Source of the DNA: Arenimonas daejeonensis
GTDB lineage: Bacteria > Pseudomonadota > Gammaproteobacteria > Xanthomonadales > Xanthomonadaceae
NCBI RefSeq assembly: GCF_007993735.1
Contig: NZ_CP042453.1
Coordinates: 2,294,001-2,358,000, forward strand
Direction of reading: 5' to 3'
DNA length: 64,000 nucleotides
A program made the position numbers and the translations under genes. The notes beneath the pieces are model-generated. The model was given only the letters and a program-made list of their open reading frames with translations. It had not been told where the DNA came from and did not search any database. Below are positions 36,054-45,667 of this stretch, piece by piece. Numbering within the stretch: position 1 is the stretch's first letter; each line of letters starts with the position of its first letter.

Positions 36054-37175
36054 ATGCGATACGCATCACAATCCAAGGCCGATACCGCCAAGGCCGATCC
36101 GGCCGAACGGGTGCAGCGGTCCCGTGAGACAGCCACCCGGCTGCAGTCCCTGCCCCAGCGCACCTATCGTTTCCGGGTGCTGGGCATGGGCCTGGGGTCG
36201 CTGCCACTGATCGCGGTGATGCACGAACTGCAGTCACCCTGGCCGGCCTGGGCCTGGATGGTGTTCGGCTGTTTCATCTGGCCGCACCTGGCCTATGGGG
36301 TCGCCCGCCGCAGCCGCGACCCGTTCCGGGCCGAGCTCAGGAATTTCATGCTCGATTCCTGCCTCGCCGGCAGCTGGCTGCCGCTGATGCACTTCAACCT
36401 GATGCCGTCGGTGGTGCTGCTCACGGTGGTCACCGCCGACAAGATCAATTCCGGCATCCGCGGCCTGTGGCTGCGCTCGCTGCCCGGCGTGGTCGTGGCG
36501 ATGCTGGCCGCGGGCCTGTTCACCGGATTCGCGATGCAGCCGCAGTCGAGCATGACCGTGGTGCTGGCCAGCCTGCCGATCCTTGTCATCCACACGCTGG
36601 CCGTCAGCCTGGGCAGCTACCAGCTGGTGCGTCGCGTGCAGCAGCAGAACCTGCAGCTCGAAGCCCTGACCCAGCGTGACGCGCTGACCGGCCTGGACAG
36701 CCGCCGACACTGGGAGAAACAGGCGCAGATCCTGCTCAGGCACCACCAGACCGAAGACAAGCCCGCGACACTGATGCTGATCGACGCCGACCATTTCAAG
36801 AGCATCAACGACCGCTATGGCCACGGCGTCGGCGACGACGTGCTGCGCGGCATCGCCGACCTGCTGCGCCGAGAACTGCGTGGCGACGGCCATGCCGGCC
36901 GACTGGGCGGCGACGAGTTCGTGGTGGTGCTGCCGGTGGCGCTGGCCGAAGCGCAGCACATCGCAGAACGCCTGCGCGCCGCGGTCGAAGGCCTGCGCTT
37001 CGAGAACAGTCCAGACCTGCGCGGTTCGATCAGCCTGGGCCTGGCGGCGGCGCCGGTCAGCGGCCTGGGACTGCGCGAGTGGATCGAGGCGGCCGATCGC
37101 GCGCTCTACCGCGCCAAACACGAAGGCCGCAACCGTGCCTCGACGGGCGAGGCCCGCAACGTCGTCGAGAGCTGA
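36054..37175 (+). CDS. Membrane diguanylate cyclase with MASE2 sensor domain
   Basis: 373 residues. Residues about 35-185 form a MASE2 domain with several membrane spans ([20 protein letters not shown] and [24 protein letters not shown]). After a coiled stretch ([16 protein letters not shown]) the GGDEF domain (about 205-370) has the intact active site [10 protein letters not shown] (GGDEF near 284) and the Mg/GTP residues of [18 protein letters not shown]. No RxxD inhibitory site is seen upstream of GGDEF (the residues are LRGDGHAGR). It makes cyclic di-GMP in response to an unknown membrane signal. An ATG 27 bases upstream is also possible. Confidence 0.88.
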   Translation: MRYASQSKADTAKADPAERVQRSRETATRLQSLPQRTYRFRVLGMGLGSLPLIAVMHELQSPWPAWAWMVFGCFIWPHLAYGVARRSRDPFRAELRNFMLDSCLAGSWLPLMHFNLMPSVVLLTVVTADKINSGIRGLWLRSLPGVVVAMLAAGLFTGFAMQPQSSMTVVLASLPILVIHTLAVSLGSYQLVRRVQQQNLQLEALTQRDALTGLDSRRHWEKQAQILLRHHQTEDKPATLMLIDADHFKSINDRYGHGVGDDVLRGIADLLRRELRGDGHAGRLGGDEFVVVLPVALAEAQHIAERLRAAVEGLRFENSPDLRGSISLGLAAAPVSGLGLREWIEAADRALYRAKHEGRNRASTGEARNVVES

Positions 37176-37194
37176 GCCAAACGCTGGCCGTGCG

Positions 37195-37935
37195 TCAGGG
37201 CAACCGGTCCGCCAGCGGCAGCGACTGCCGGCGCAACTCGTCCGCGAACGCGGCCGCCATGCGGCGCGCACCTTCCGGCGAGAAATGCGTGTCGTCCTCG
37301 ATGCCCTGCGGATAGTTCGGATGCTGGCCCGGCGCCTGCCACAGGAACAGCGCCTTCGAACCCTCGACACCCGCTGCGGTCACTACGTCCGAACTCAGCC
37401 GCTCCATGTCCACCAGCGCCACCTGTTCGCGCGCCGCGAGTTCGCGCACACGCTGCGGATACCCGCCGTGACTGGGCACGAGCCTGCCGGTGGCGTCGAA
37501 GTTCCGCCGGGCCACCGGCGTCAGCAGCATCGGCGTCGCCTCGCGCGCCCGCACCTCGCGCAGGAAACGCTCGAGGTTGGCGACATAGTCCGGCAGCGGC
37601 GTGTAGCGGTCGGGCTTGTTCTCGGACTGGTCGTTGTGCGCGAACTGGATCAGCACCACGTCGCCCGGCGCCAGCACCTCCAGCAGCGCCTGCCATTCGC
37701 CCAGTTCGATGAAGGTGCGCGTGCTGCGGCCGTTGCGCGCGCGGTTGTCCACCACCACGGTGCCGGGCCGGAACTGCGCCTGCAGGTATTCGCCCCAACC
37801 ACTTTCCGGGCGCTTGACGTCCAGTTTCGGCGCCATCGTCGAATCACCGGCCAGGTGCACGGTGACGGCGGCGGCAACGGGCGGCGCTTCGGGCGCGGCC
37901 AGCGCCAGCATCAGGCCAAGGCAGGTGGCGAACAT
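37195..37935 (-). CDS. SGNH-hydrolase, rhamnogalacturonan acetylesterase type, exported
   Basis: 246 residues. A signal peptide (MFATCLGLMLALAAPEA) precedes the GDSL/SGNH motifs: VHLAGDSTMAPKLD with the nucleophile Ser, ARNGRSTRTF, IQFAHNDQSE with the conserved Asn, and DDTHFSPEGARRMA with Asp/His. Spacing and the PLPDYVANLERFLREVRAREATPMLLTPVARRNF block fit rhamnogalacturonan acetylesterases, which deacetylate pectin. No other pectin gene is in the window. It lies directly after, and overlaps, the DUF6445 gene on the same strand. Confidence 0.85.
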   Translation of the reverse strand: MFATCLGLMLALAAPEAPPVAAAVTVHLAGDSTMAPKLDVKRPESGWGEYLQAQFRPGTVVVDNRARNGRSTRTFIELGEWQALLEVLAPGDVVLIQFAHNDQSENKPDRYTPLPDYVANLERFLREVRAREATPMLLTPVARRNFDATGRLVPSHGGYPQRVRELAAREQVALVDMERLSSDVVTAAGVEGSKALFLWQAPGQHPNYPQGIEDDTHFSPEGARRMAAAFADELRRQSLPLADRLP

Positions 37936-38619
37936 GGCGTGGTTCAGCTCGAAAGGTAGGAAGGCGCGGCCGGCCCGGACGTCGCGCCGGCATAGGGGAA
38001 GACGCACCCGCCACCTGTCGCGCCGAAGCAAAGAACATCAGGTAGACGAAGCGGCCGTTTTGCAGCGAATCACCGAAGGCCTCGCCCGCCGTATGCCACA
38101 GCCAGGGCCGCAGCAGCACCAGGCGGTTGAAGCGCATCGGCACCCGCATGGTGAGCTCCCACTTGGAATCGTCCAGCGTGTCGCGCTCCAGGATGTCGGC
38201 GATCATCTGCTTGGCCGAGACATGCCCCATCGCCTGCGCTTCCTGGTCGTTGTAGGGACCGCGTTCGGTATTGGTCGGAATGTGCCGGAAGAACTCGGTG
38301 CCACCGCGGCAGTCTTCCGGCCGGCTCAGGTAGAGGATGCCCGACCAGTGCGAGGCGTCCACGTGCACCTTGGCCCGGCCGGTGTCGCCGGCGGTGGCGA
38401 TGCGGAACTTGCCGTGGGCCTGGCTCGGCGACAGCGCCACCAGCGGCTCGCCCACCAGCTTCGAGACCTGCTGGTCCAGGCCCTGGATGGTGATGCGTTC
38501 GTGCGAGTTGCGGCCGGGGAAATTGCCGTCCACCGGCGGATAGGTCAGGCGCAGTCCCGCCTCGCGCAGGTCCTGCGCGTTGTCCATAAGTCGTCGACGA
38601 TGATCTGGGAAACGGGCAT
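37844..38619 (-). CDS. DUF6445 family protein, predicted 2OG-Fe(II) oxygenase-like; frame broken
   Basis: About 225-258 residues. MPVSQIIVDD continues as MDNAQDLREAGLRLTYPPVDGNFPGRNSHERI if one base is restored near 38588. VHVDASHWSGILYLSRPEDCRGGTEFFRH carries an HxD pair and RPWLWHTAGEAFG the second His, the facial triad of double-stranded beta-helix oxygenases. DUF6445 genes often neighbour flavin halogenases, not seen here. After YLMFFASARQ the frame runs 92 bases into the signal peptide of the SGNH gene with unconserved sequence, so the true 3' end is uncertain; a further indel near 38030 is likely. Confidence 0.68.
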
Positions 38620-38774
38620 GGCCGGAGTCTAACCTTCGGCCCGGAAGTCCCGAAACCCCGCCCCACTTGTTCGACCGTACCCGGATGCATGTGAGTCAGG
38701 CGACTTCCGGCAGGGGTGCCGGACGGGCCCGGGCAGACTAGGATGGGCGCCGGTCGGAATCCCGGAGAAAGCCC

Positions 38775-40447
38775 ATGTCCCTGCGCCCCCTCAGTCTCGC
38801 CATCATCCTCACGCTCGGCAGCGGCCTGATGGCCTGCCAGCCCGCCCCCAGGCACCGGAAGCATCTGCCGAAGCACCGGCTGCCGCGCAACCGGCGAACG
38901 ACATCGCCGCCAAAGTGGCGGCCTACGCCCAGGTGCCGCTGACGGCCGACCTTTCGCACCTGTCCGACGGCGACCGCCAGGCCATCGTGCTGTTGCTTCA
39001 GGCCGGCGAGATCATGGACGCGCTGTTCTGGAAGCAGGTGTACGGCGACAAGGACGGCCTGCTGTCGACCATTCCCGACGAAGCCACGCGCCGTTTCGTC
39101 GAGATCAACTACGGCCCCTGGGACCGCCTGGACAATGACAAACCCTTCGTGGACGGTGTCGGCCCACGTCCGCCCGGCGCACGTTTCTACCCGGCCGACA
39201 TGACGAAAGAGGAATTCGCCGCCGCCGACCTGCCCGGCAAGGACAGCCTGTACACGATCCTGTCGCGCGACGAAGGCGGCCAGCTGGTGGTGGTTCCCTA
39301 CCACGTCGAATACGGAACCGAACTCAAGCAGGTTGCAGACCTGCTGCGCCAGGCGGCCGAAGTCGCCAGCGACGAGAGTTTCCGCAATTACCTGAAGCTG
39401 CGCGCCGAGGCGCTGGAGACCGACAACTACCAGCCCAGCGACATGGCCTGGATGGACATGAAGACCAGCCCGATCGACGTCGTCATCGGTCCGATCGAGA
39501 GCTACCAGGACGCGCTGTACGGCACCAAGGCCGCGTTCGAGGCCTTCGTGCTGGTCAAGGACATCGAATGGAGCGAGCGCCTGGCGAAGTTCGCGCAGCA
39601 CCTGCCGGCGCTGCAGCGCGGCCTGCCGGTCGAGGAAAAGTACAAGGCCGAGATGCCGGGCACCGACGCCGACCTCAACGCCTACGACGCCATCTACTAC
39701 GGCGGCGACGCCAATTCCGGCGCCAAGACCATCGCCATCAACCTGCCCAACGACGAAGAAGTCCAGCTCGCCAAGGGTTCACGCCGCCTGCAGCTCAAGA
39801 ACGCCATGCGCGCCAAGTTCGACACCATCATGCTGCCGATCTCGGCCCAGCTGATCGCCGAGGACCAGCGCGACCAGGTCACCTTCGACGCCTTCTTCGA
39901 GAACGTGATGTTCCATGAGGTCGCGCACGGCCTGGGCATCAAGAACACGCTCGACGGCAAGGGCACGGTGCGCGAGGCGCTGACCGACCTGACCAGCAGT
40001 TACGAAGAAGGCAAGGCCGACATCCTGGGCCTGTACATGATCGGCAAGCTGGGCGAGATGGGCGAACTGGACGCCGCCAAACGCAACCACAACTACGTGA
40101 CCTTCCTGGCCGGCATCTTCCGCTCGGTGCGCTTCGGTGCTTCCAGCGCGCACGGCCGGGCCAACATGGTCGCCTTCAACTGGCTGCAGCGCGAAGGCGC
40201 CTTCAGCCGCGACGAAGCCACCGGCCAGTACCGCGTGGACTTCGAGAAGATGCAGGCGGCGGTGGATTCGCTGTCGGCGAAGATCCTGACCCTGCAGGGC
40301 GATGGCGACTACGCCGGCGCCAAGGCGCTGCAGGACGAGCTGGGCGGCATCGGCCCGGTGCTGCAGTCCGACCTGGACCGCATCGAGCAGGCGAACATCC
40401 CGGTGGACATCGTGTTCACGCAGGGCCGCGAGGTGCTGGGGCTCTGA
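38775..40447 (+). CDS. Lipoprotein of the dipeptidyl-peptidase III (M49)-like family, frame broken
   Basis: About 557 residues. The signal peptide ends with lipobox LMAC, then QPAPQAPEASAEAPAAA once one C is added to the run at 38845-38849. The mature protein (AAYAQVPLTADLSHLSDGDRQAIVLLL) resembles bacterial DPP III relatives. Zinc-site residues are in FHEVAHGLG and EEGKADILG; this is a five-residue HExxH rather than the six-residue HExxGH of classical DPP III. FRSVRFGASSAHGRANMVAFNWL and the LALQDELGG region belong to the same family. It probably works at the inner face of the outer membrane as a peptidase; catalysis needs proof. Confidence 0.82.
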
Positions 40448-40469
40448 CGCAAGCGCACGGGACAGCCAC

Positions 40470-40736
40470 TCAGCGCAGCTGGCTGTCCTTGCTGCCGCGG
40501 CGGTTGTAGCCGCTGGCGGCCGTCTGTTCGTGGTCGTGCGCTTCCTGGCAGGGCACGCACAGCCGCACGCCCGGCAGCGCCTTGCGGCGGGCTTCGGGGA
40601 TCTTCGCGTCGCACTCCTCGCAGCGCTTCAGGCTCGGGCCCTTGGGCAGCTGGTCGCGCACGCGCTGGATGCCATCCTTGATGGTGGCGTCGATCTGGTC
40701 CTGTACGGCGCCGTCGCCGGCCCAACCGGTGGCCAT
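40470..40736 (-). CDS. TraR/DksA-type C4 zinc-finger protein
   Basis: 88 residues. The zinc finger uses CEECDAKIPEARRKALPGVRLCVPCQE (residues about 44-70), spaced C-x2-C-x17-C-x2-C as in TraR/DksA C-termini. The N-terminal helix (VQDQIDATIKDGIQRVRDQL) is shorter than in DksA, giving a TraR/YbiI-like length. Such small members may insert into the RNA polymerase secondary channel and alter initiation. The tail QTAASGYNRRGSKDSQLR is typical of YbiI. Convergent with the M49-like gene. Confidence 0.85.
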   Translation of the reverse strand: MATGWAGDGAVQDQIDATIKDGIQRVRDQLPKGPSLKRCEECDAKIPEARRKALPGVRLCVPCQEAHDHEQTAASGYNRRGSKDSQLR

Positions 40737-40931
40737 GGCTCGCTCCGGGAATTGCAGTGGGGATGTCCGGATGATGTGGCCGTTGCCGATGGAATCCAAG
40801 GGCCTGGCCGCACGGAGGGCCATTGGCCGGGCATCGTTCAGGCGGGTTACGATGCCGACGCTGTCGCCGCGAGCGGTGCCGCCCTCCAGGCCCTCCGCCC
40901 GGTTTCCCCGCATCCCCGATCGGAGCAAACC

Positions 40932-42093
40932 ATGCGCCTGCCCTTCCCCTGATGCTTGCCGCCTCCCTCAGCCTTGCCGCCTGCGGCAGCCAGGCCGAGC
41001 CCAGCCCCGCGGACGATGCCGCCAGCGCTGAGTCCGGACAGGAGGTTCCCGAAGCCGCTGCCCAGACCGCCGCAGGCGTCACGGAGCTGGCTTACGAGGA
41101 CAGCGCGCCGAGTGGTGGCGATCAATCCCCGGCCGAGCTGCCGATGGAAGGTGCGCCGGAAGCCCCGCACCTTCTGCCGAACCGGCCGCCGAAGCCGCAC
41201 CCGCCGTCGTCGCCGACTTCGACCCCGCCAGCGTGCCCGAGTCCGGCGCCAGCCTGCCGCCCTTCCCCTTCTTCAAGGAACCCGAGGGCCTGAAGACCAC
41301 GCTGGACGACAAGGACCGCAACAAGAACTTCGACCGAGAACACATGATCGCCGGCGGCAAGGTCATCGCCGTCGAAGGCAAGGTGTTCCGCGACCGCTTC
41401 CAGCTGACGCATCCGGAGCAGCGCGAATACAGCGACATCGAATTCCAGCGCAACTACGCCGACGCCATCGCCGCGCTCGGCGGCGTCAAGGTCAGCGACA
41501 CCCAGTACACCGGTGAAGTGCTCGAAGCCTTCGGCGGCCGCGACAAGGTGGACCGCCACTACCACGGCACCTGCGCCAGCGAAGGCTGCGAAAACAATAC
41601 CTACCTGATCCGCCAGGGCGGCAAGGAATGGTGGATCCAGGTCAGCACCGGCGCCATCCCGCTGCACGGCGAGGTGGTGGTGCTGGAACGCCAGGGCATG
41701 ACCAGCAAGCTCGGTTTCGTGGACGCCGCCGAGATGAAGAAGAAGCTCGACGCCGACGGCCGCATCGCGCTCTACATCAATTTCGACGTGGACAAGGCCG
41801 TGCTGCGCCCGGATGCCGCGCCGGTGATCGACGAGATCGCCAAGCTGCTGGCCGGCGACCCGGCACTGAAGCTGTCCATTGATGGCCACACCGACGCCAC
41901 CGGCACCGCAGAACGCAACCGCGAACTGTCGAAGCAGCGCGCGGAGTCGGTGCTCGCCGCCCTGGTCGGCAAGGGCATCGCCGCCGACCGCCTCAGCGCC
42001 CAGGGGTTCGGCCCCGACAAGCCGCTGGTGCCGGAAACCGACGAGGCGAGCCGGGCAAAGAACCGGCGCGTGGAACTGGTCCGCCAACCCTGA
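40932..42093 (+). CDS. OmpA family lipoprotein, frame broken twice
   Basis: About 387 residues. With one C restored in the run at 40946-40949 the start reads MRLPFPLMLAASLSLAACGSQ, a lipoprotein signal with lipobox LAAC. A second loss in the run at 41163-41166 separates the Ala/Pro/Glu-rich linker (EAPAPSAEPAAEAAPAVVAD) from the body. The central part (KVIAVEGKVFRDRFQL, GEVLEAFGGRDKVDRHYHG) is a unique domain, and the C-terminus (IALYINFDVDKAVLRPDAA to AKNRRVELV) is a full OmpA peptidoglycan-binding domain with the GHTDATGTAERNRELS and Arg of NRRVEL. It links outer membrane and cell wall. Confidence 0.85.
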
Positions 42094-42102
42094 GCCGCGT
42101 CC

Positions 42103-43374
42103 TTGCCAAACCAGACCGATGACCGTGCCTGTCGTGCGATGTGGACCATCGCACGCAGGCCGCCTGCGGCCGGGATCGCCGGTGCCTTGCTGGGCCTGAC
42201 GCTGAGCTTTCCCGCCATCGCCACCGACACGGCACCCGTTTCCCGCATCGAAGAAGCCCACGCCTGCATCCAGGTCGGCCTGGCCGTCGCCGGGGACCAG
42301 GCACTGGACCTGGGCAAGCCGCTGTCGGCGCAGTACCGTGTCGGCGCCAGACTGTCCGGGCAGGCCTGCGACGACGTGCGCTCGCACACACTGAGCGCGT
42401 CGAAGGCCCCGCCCGTGATCGCCGCCCTGCGCCATCTGGGTTCACAACTGGAGTCGGGCGACCCCGCCGCCATTGAACTGGCCGAATGCGCGGCCCGCGG
42501 CGGTTCCATCACCTTCGCCGACAAGGAACCGCAGGTGTCGGAGACCGGCCTGCAGATCTGGCTGCTGGCCTGCGGCGAGGAACGGCAGGTGCTGGCGACG
42601 CTGGACAAATCAAAGGAGGCTCCCACTGTCGCCACCCTTCAGCTCATCCCCGCACAGACTCCGGAGGCCGTGGCGGAAGAATTGGTGGCCGACACCCTGG
42701 CACCGCCGTTCTGGAAACCAGACGACCTGAAGATTGACGCTGCGCTCAGCCGCGAGGCCGAGGACGGCAAAGCCGACGACGATGAAATCAAACTGCGGGT
42801 GGAAGCCGGCTGGGAACGCGGCGCCAACGTGACCCTGTTCACGCTCGACAATGAATACGAAACCCGGGACGGCGAGATCCTCAGCCGCGAGGTGGCCAGC
42901 CGCCTGCGCTGGATCCGCGACTTCCAACCGGGCTGGTTCGTGATGGCCGAGGGATACGCAGAGCGCGACCTGTTCGAGTTCGAGGACGTCGACTACGACT
43001 ATCTGCTGCTGCAGGCCGCCGCCGGCGGTGGTTACCGCTGGCGCTGGAGCGACCGGGGCATGCTGCGCGTTGCCGTGCTCTGGAACGAATTCGACGTCAG
43101 CCTGGTCGACCTGGATGCCGACGAGCGAGTCAACGCACCATCGATCTACCTGGCCAGCGAATGGCAGCTCTCGACGCGGCTTTCCGCCAAGGGTTGGGGC
43201 GAGTTCTACTACTGGGAAACCGGTGACGTCGGCAGCGACATCGATGCCGAACTGCATTACGAACTGACCCGGCACCTGGGCTTCGGCCTGCGCTGGACCT
43301 ATACCCGCGACGCCGCCTCGCTCAACCGCACCAACGAGGAAGAAGCGCGGCTGTACCTGCGTTACCGGTTCTGA
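42103..43374 (+). CDS. Outer-membrane beta-barrel protein of unknown family (DUF481-like)
   Basis: 423 residues. A signal peptide (about residues 13-40, MWTIARRPPAAGIAGALLGLTLSFPAIA; start could be the ATG at 42139) leads to an N-terminal domain with three cysteines (HACIQVG, GQACDD, LAECAARGG). From about residue 235 alternating strands (KLRVEAGWERGANVTLFTLDNEYE, RLRWIRDFQPGWFVMAEGYAE) form a beta-barrel that ends with the typical C-terminal aromatic (RLYLRYRF). The barrel pattern resembles DUF481 proteins. The gene starts ten bases after the OmpA-lipoprotein stop, so they are probably cotranscribed. Confidence 0.72.
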   Translation: MPNQTDDRACRAMWTIARRPPAAGIAGALLGLTLSFPAIATDTAPVSRIEEAHACIQVGLAVAGDQALDLGKPLSAQYRVGARLSGQACDDVRSHTLSASKAPPVIAALRHLGSQLESGDPAAIELAECAARGGSITFADKEPQVSETGLQIWLLACGEERQVLATLDKSKEAPTVATLQLIPAQTPEAVAEELVADTLAPPFWKPDDLKIDAALSREAEDGKADDDEIKLRVEAGWERGANVTLFTLDNEYETRDGEILSREVASRLRWIRDFQPGWFVMAEGYAERDLFEFEDVDYDYLLLQAAAGGGYRWRWSDRGMLRVAVLWNEFDVSLVDLDADERVNAPSIYLASEWQLSTRLSAKGWGEFYYWETGDVGSDIDAELHYELTRHLGFGLRWTYTRDAASLNRTNEEEARLYLRYRF

Positions 43375-43401
43375 CACCGGGCCGAAGGCGCACCGGCACG
43401 G

Positions 43402-43856
43402 TCATTCCGTCGTATACGGCGTCGTCTCCAGCGTCACCCAGATGCGGTCGGCCTGGGCGATATACCCCGGGCGGTCCTTGTTCCAGGTCGTCTGCACCGG
43501 CAGGTTGTAGTTGAGGTAGAGCTTGCCGTCCACGACCGCGAAAGCGGCCGGGTCGGTGCCGACTTTGTAGCCGCGCGAGGTGCCGAATGCGCAATAGCCG
43601 CCGTACTGCGGCGCGTATTTCGCCGGATCGGCGGCGAAGGCGTCGCGGTTGGCGGCGCTGGCGAAGCGCCAGGTGGCGCCGTTCCAGTCGTGGCTGAATT
43701 CGGCCCGGCCTTTCACCGGCGCGCCAACCGTATGGTAGGCCACCGTGTCGTAGCCCCGCAGGGCGCCCTCCCGGTCTGGAACACCTCGTCCACGGCGGCG
43801 GCCGGCAGGGCGAGCATCAGCATCAGGGCGAAACAGTGTCGGATCAGGTTCTTAAT
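43402..43856 (-). CDS. YHS domain protein, exported, frame broken, start unclear
   Basis: About 151 residues. The conserved block GYDTVAYHTVGAPVKGRAEFSHDWNGATWRFASAANRDAFAADPAKYAPQYGGYCA is that of secreted YHS-like proteins, which may bind a metal through conserved residues. One C must be added near 43770 for FQTREGALRGYD. The signal peptide would read IKNLIRHCFALMLMLALPAAA from an ATT at 43856; the first ATG in frame (43823) starts inside the hydrophobic part. No ATG, GTG or TTG was found upstream, so either ATT is used or another base is wrong. Confidence 0.7.
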
Positions 43857-43961
43857 GACGGTCTCCAGTGGGTTGCCTGGATACAGGAGGCCCGTTGAGG
43901 GCGAAAGGATGCGTGGCCGGGCGAGCGTGCCCGGCGGCGCAACTAAGTCCAGGTATCGGCT

Positions 43962-45295
43962 CTAGCGGCCGCGCACCGCATCGATTTCCGCAATGATCGC
44001 GCGGCAGCCGGTGGCCTTGTCCAGGCTGATGGCGGCATCCGCCATGGGCATTCCCTTCGCCACCGCCCAGACCACCGCCCGGGCGTCGAATTCGTTCAAT
44101 CCCAGGCCGGTGATCTCGTTGACGATCAGGCGGCAGAAATTGGACCCGGCCGCGTCGGCCTTGTTGCGGTTGGCCATGGCCACCTGGCTGGCCGTGAACC
44201 ATGCCTTCTGCGACAGCAGCGCGTGCACGCTGCCGGTTTCCTGGCCCCCGACGAGCACCGGGTAGTTCAGGATCTCGCCTGCACTGAAACTGGTCATGGC
44301 GTTGTGCTGCGCCTGGACCTTGTCCGTCACGCAACGCTTGAGCTGGTTCTGCTCCGGACAGACCCTCCAGTCCGAGAACACGGATGGCCGCGGATAGTCG
44401 AAGGTCAGTATCCACGAGCCGACATATCTAGGTTCCTTGCTGTTCCAGGAATAGTCCTTCGGTATGAAGAAACGCACGTGCACGCCCCGGGGTTCGCCTT
44501 CTTCGCCCACGCGCCACTCCTTGAGATCCCGGTCCGACCAGTGCTCCTCGGTCAAACCACTGGCGAAAAGCCGTGAAATGGCGTCGTCCAGGGCGATCGC
44601 CTGCTCCTTCGCCACCGACTGGGTCAGTCGCGTGATCACCGGCAGGTTGTGCGAGACCGCGTCGGAAATACCGACCGCCACCTGCATGGCGGTGGCCGCA
44701 CCGCGGGATGTGTACGATTTGCTCCCGTTCACGGAAATCTTGACGCTGGGCGCCGACGAGCGGCCGTCCACAGAAACCAGGAAGAGTGGGAAACCGCTGC
44801 GTGAATGGTGTATCGACCGACTCCAGCTTTCGCCCTTCGAACCGCTTTCGTGCGATATGGTCGCCAGCGGCACCGTGGCCACGAAGTTTCCCGCCGTCAC
44901 ATGGGCCGACAGGTTCATGGAGAAATCGCGGTCCACGAACGCGCGCGCCACCCAACCCCTCGGTTCGTACGGCAACACTTCGGTGCCATCGTCTTGCCCG
45001 CCCCTGGACGCCATCTCGCCGTGGATCATCAGGCGGGTATACATGCCTGAAAAATCGGCCCCTCGATACGACGGCTCCTTCCATTCGTCCACGTAGCCAC
45101 TCCATGGCGTGATGTTGACCATCGCTGCGCCATGACTGTCCGATTTCGGTATTTCGGAGGGGCGGACGGCGGCGCGGAATACCGTGGGGTCGATGCGCAC
45201 GCCGAGACCAGCGCCACCATTCCGACGCCCGCCAAGTTCCGCGATAGCGACTTCAGTCGCCCCGCACCCGTGCGATTCTTGCTGCGATTGATCAT
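43962..45295 (-). CDS. Hypothetical lipoprotein, about 444 aa, frame broken
   Basis: Not recognised. The N-terminus MINRSKNRTGAGRLKSLSRN continues LAGVGMVALVSACAST with lipobox VSAC. With one base restored in the run 45159-45162, a Ser/Pro linker joins the body HGAAMVNITPWSGYVDEWKE. The central part is rich in strands (FSMNLSAHVTAGNFVATVPLA), the second half contains a helical section and SRLFASGLTEEHWSDRDLKEW, and the C-terminus has Cys residues (RVCPEQ, KRCVTD, FCRLIV, GCRAI). Base composition is visibly less GC-rich than its neighbours, and codon choice is mixed, suggesting later acquisition. It is an envelope protein of unknown role. Confidence 0.6.
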
Positions 45296-45475
45296 GAGCT
45301 GCCCCCTGGTGGATTCGACTTACAACCGGCGTTACACGCAGCCGGCCGCCGGCACAGGACAGGCTCAAACCTAGCTTCGACGACAGGCGAGCGATGCGAA
45401 TGGCATCACGAATCCCCGGTCAGGACCGCGGATGTGGCACAATTGCGCCCCCATCCACGCCCCGAGACCATCCCC

Positions 45476-45532
45476 ATGAACAAGAAAGCCCGCGCCCGCC
45501 GCCGCGCTGCCCGTCTGAAAAGCATCCGCTGA
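45476..45532 (+). CDS. 18-aa Arg/Lys-rich ORF with its own terminator
   Basis: MNKKARARRRAARLKSIR has 10 basic residues in 18. It is preceded by an extended -10-like element TGG-CACAAT (45435-45443) and followed 23 bases later by a strong intrinsic terminator, so a transcript of about 140 bases is predicted that holds little else. It could be a leader peptide, a small RNA-binding peptide, or part of a regulatory RNA. The ribosome binding site is weak (GAGA). No family recognised. Confidence 0.5.
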   Translation: MNKKARARRRAARLKSIR

Positions 45533-45555
45533 TCCGACGGCGGCCCCGCCGCGTG

Positions 45556-45591
45556 AAAGGCCAGCCCCGGGCGACCGGCGCTGGCCTTTTT
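45556..45591 (+). terminator. Intrinsic terminator
   Basis: AAAGGCCAGC (45556-45565) pairs perfectly with GCTGGCCTTT (45580-45589) around a GC-rich loop, and a run of five T (45587-45591) follows. This is the clearest Rho-independent terminator in the window and ends the short transcript carrying the 18-aa ORF. Confidence 0.85.
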
Positions 45592-45667
45592 CATGCCCAG
45601 GCCGTTGGTTTGCGGTACCGGCCACGCACTGGCTAGCATCGTCTCGGCACCTTTCGCGGAGACGTCA

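Noticed and set aside
45130-45370. Small plus-strand ORF opposite the unknown lipoprotein start
   Set aside because: It has no ribosome binding site and overlaps the lipoprotein signal sequence on the other strand; composition is that of an antisense frame.
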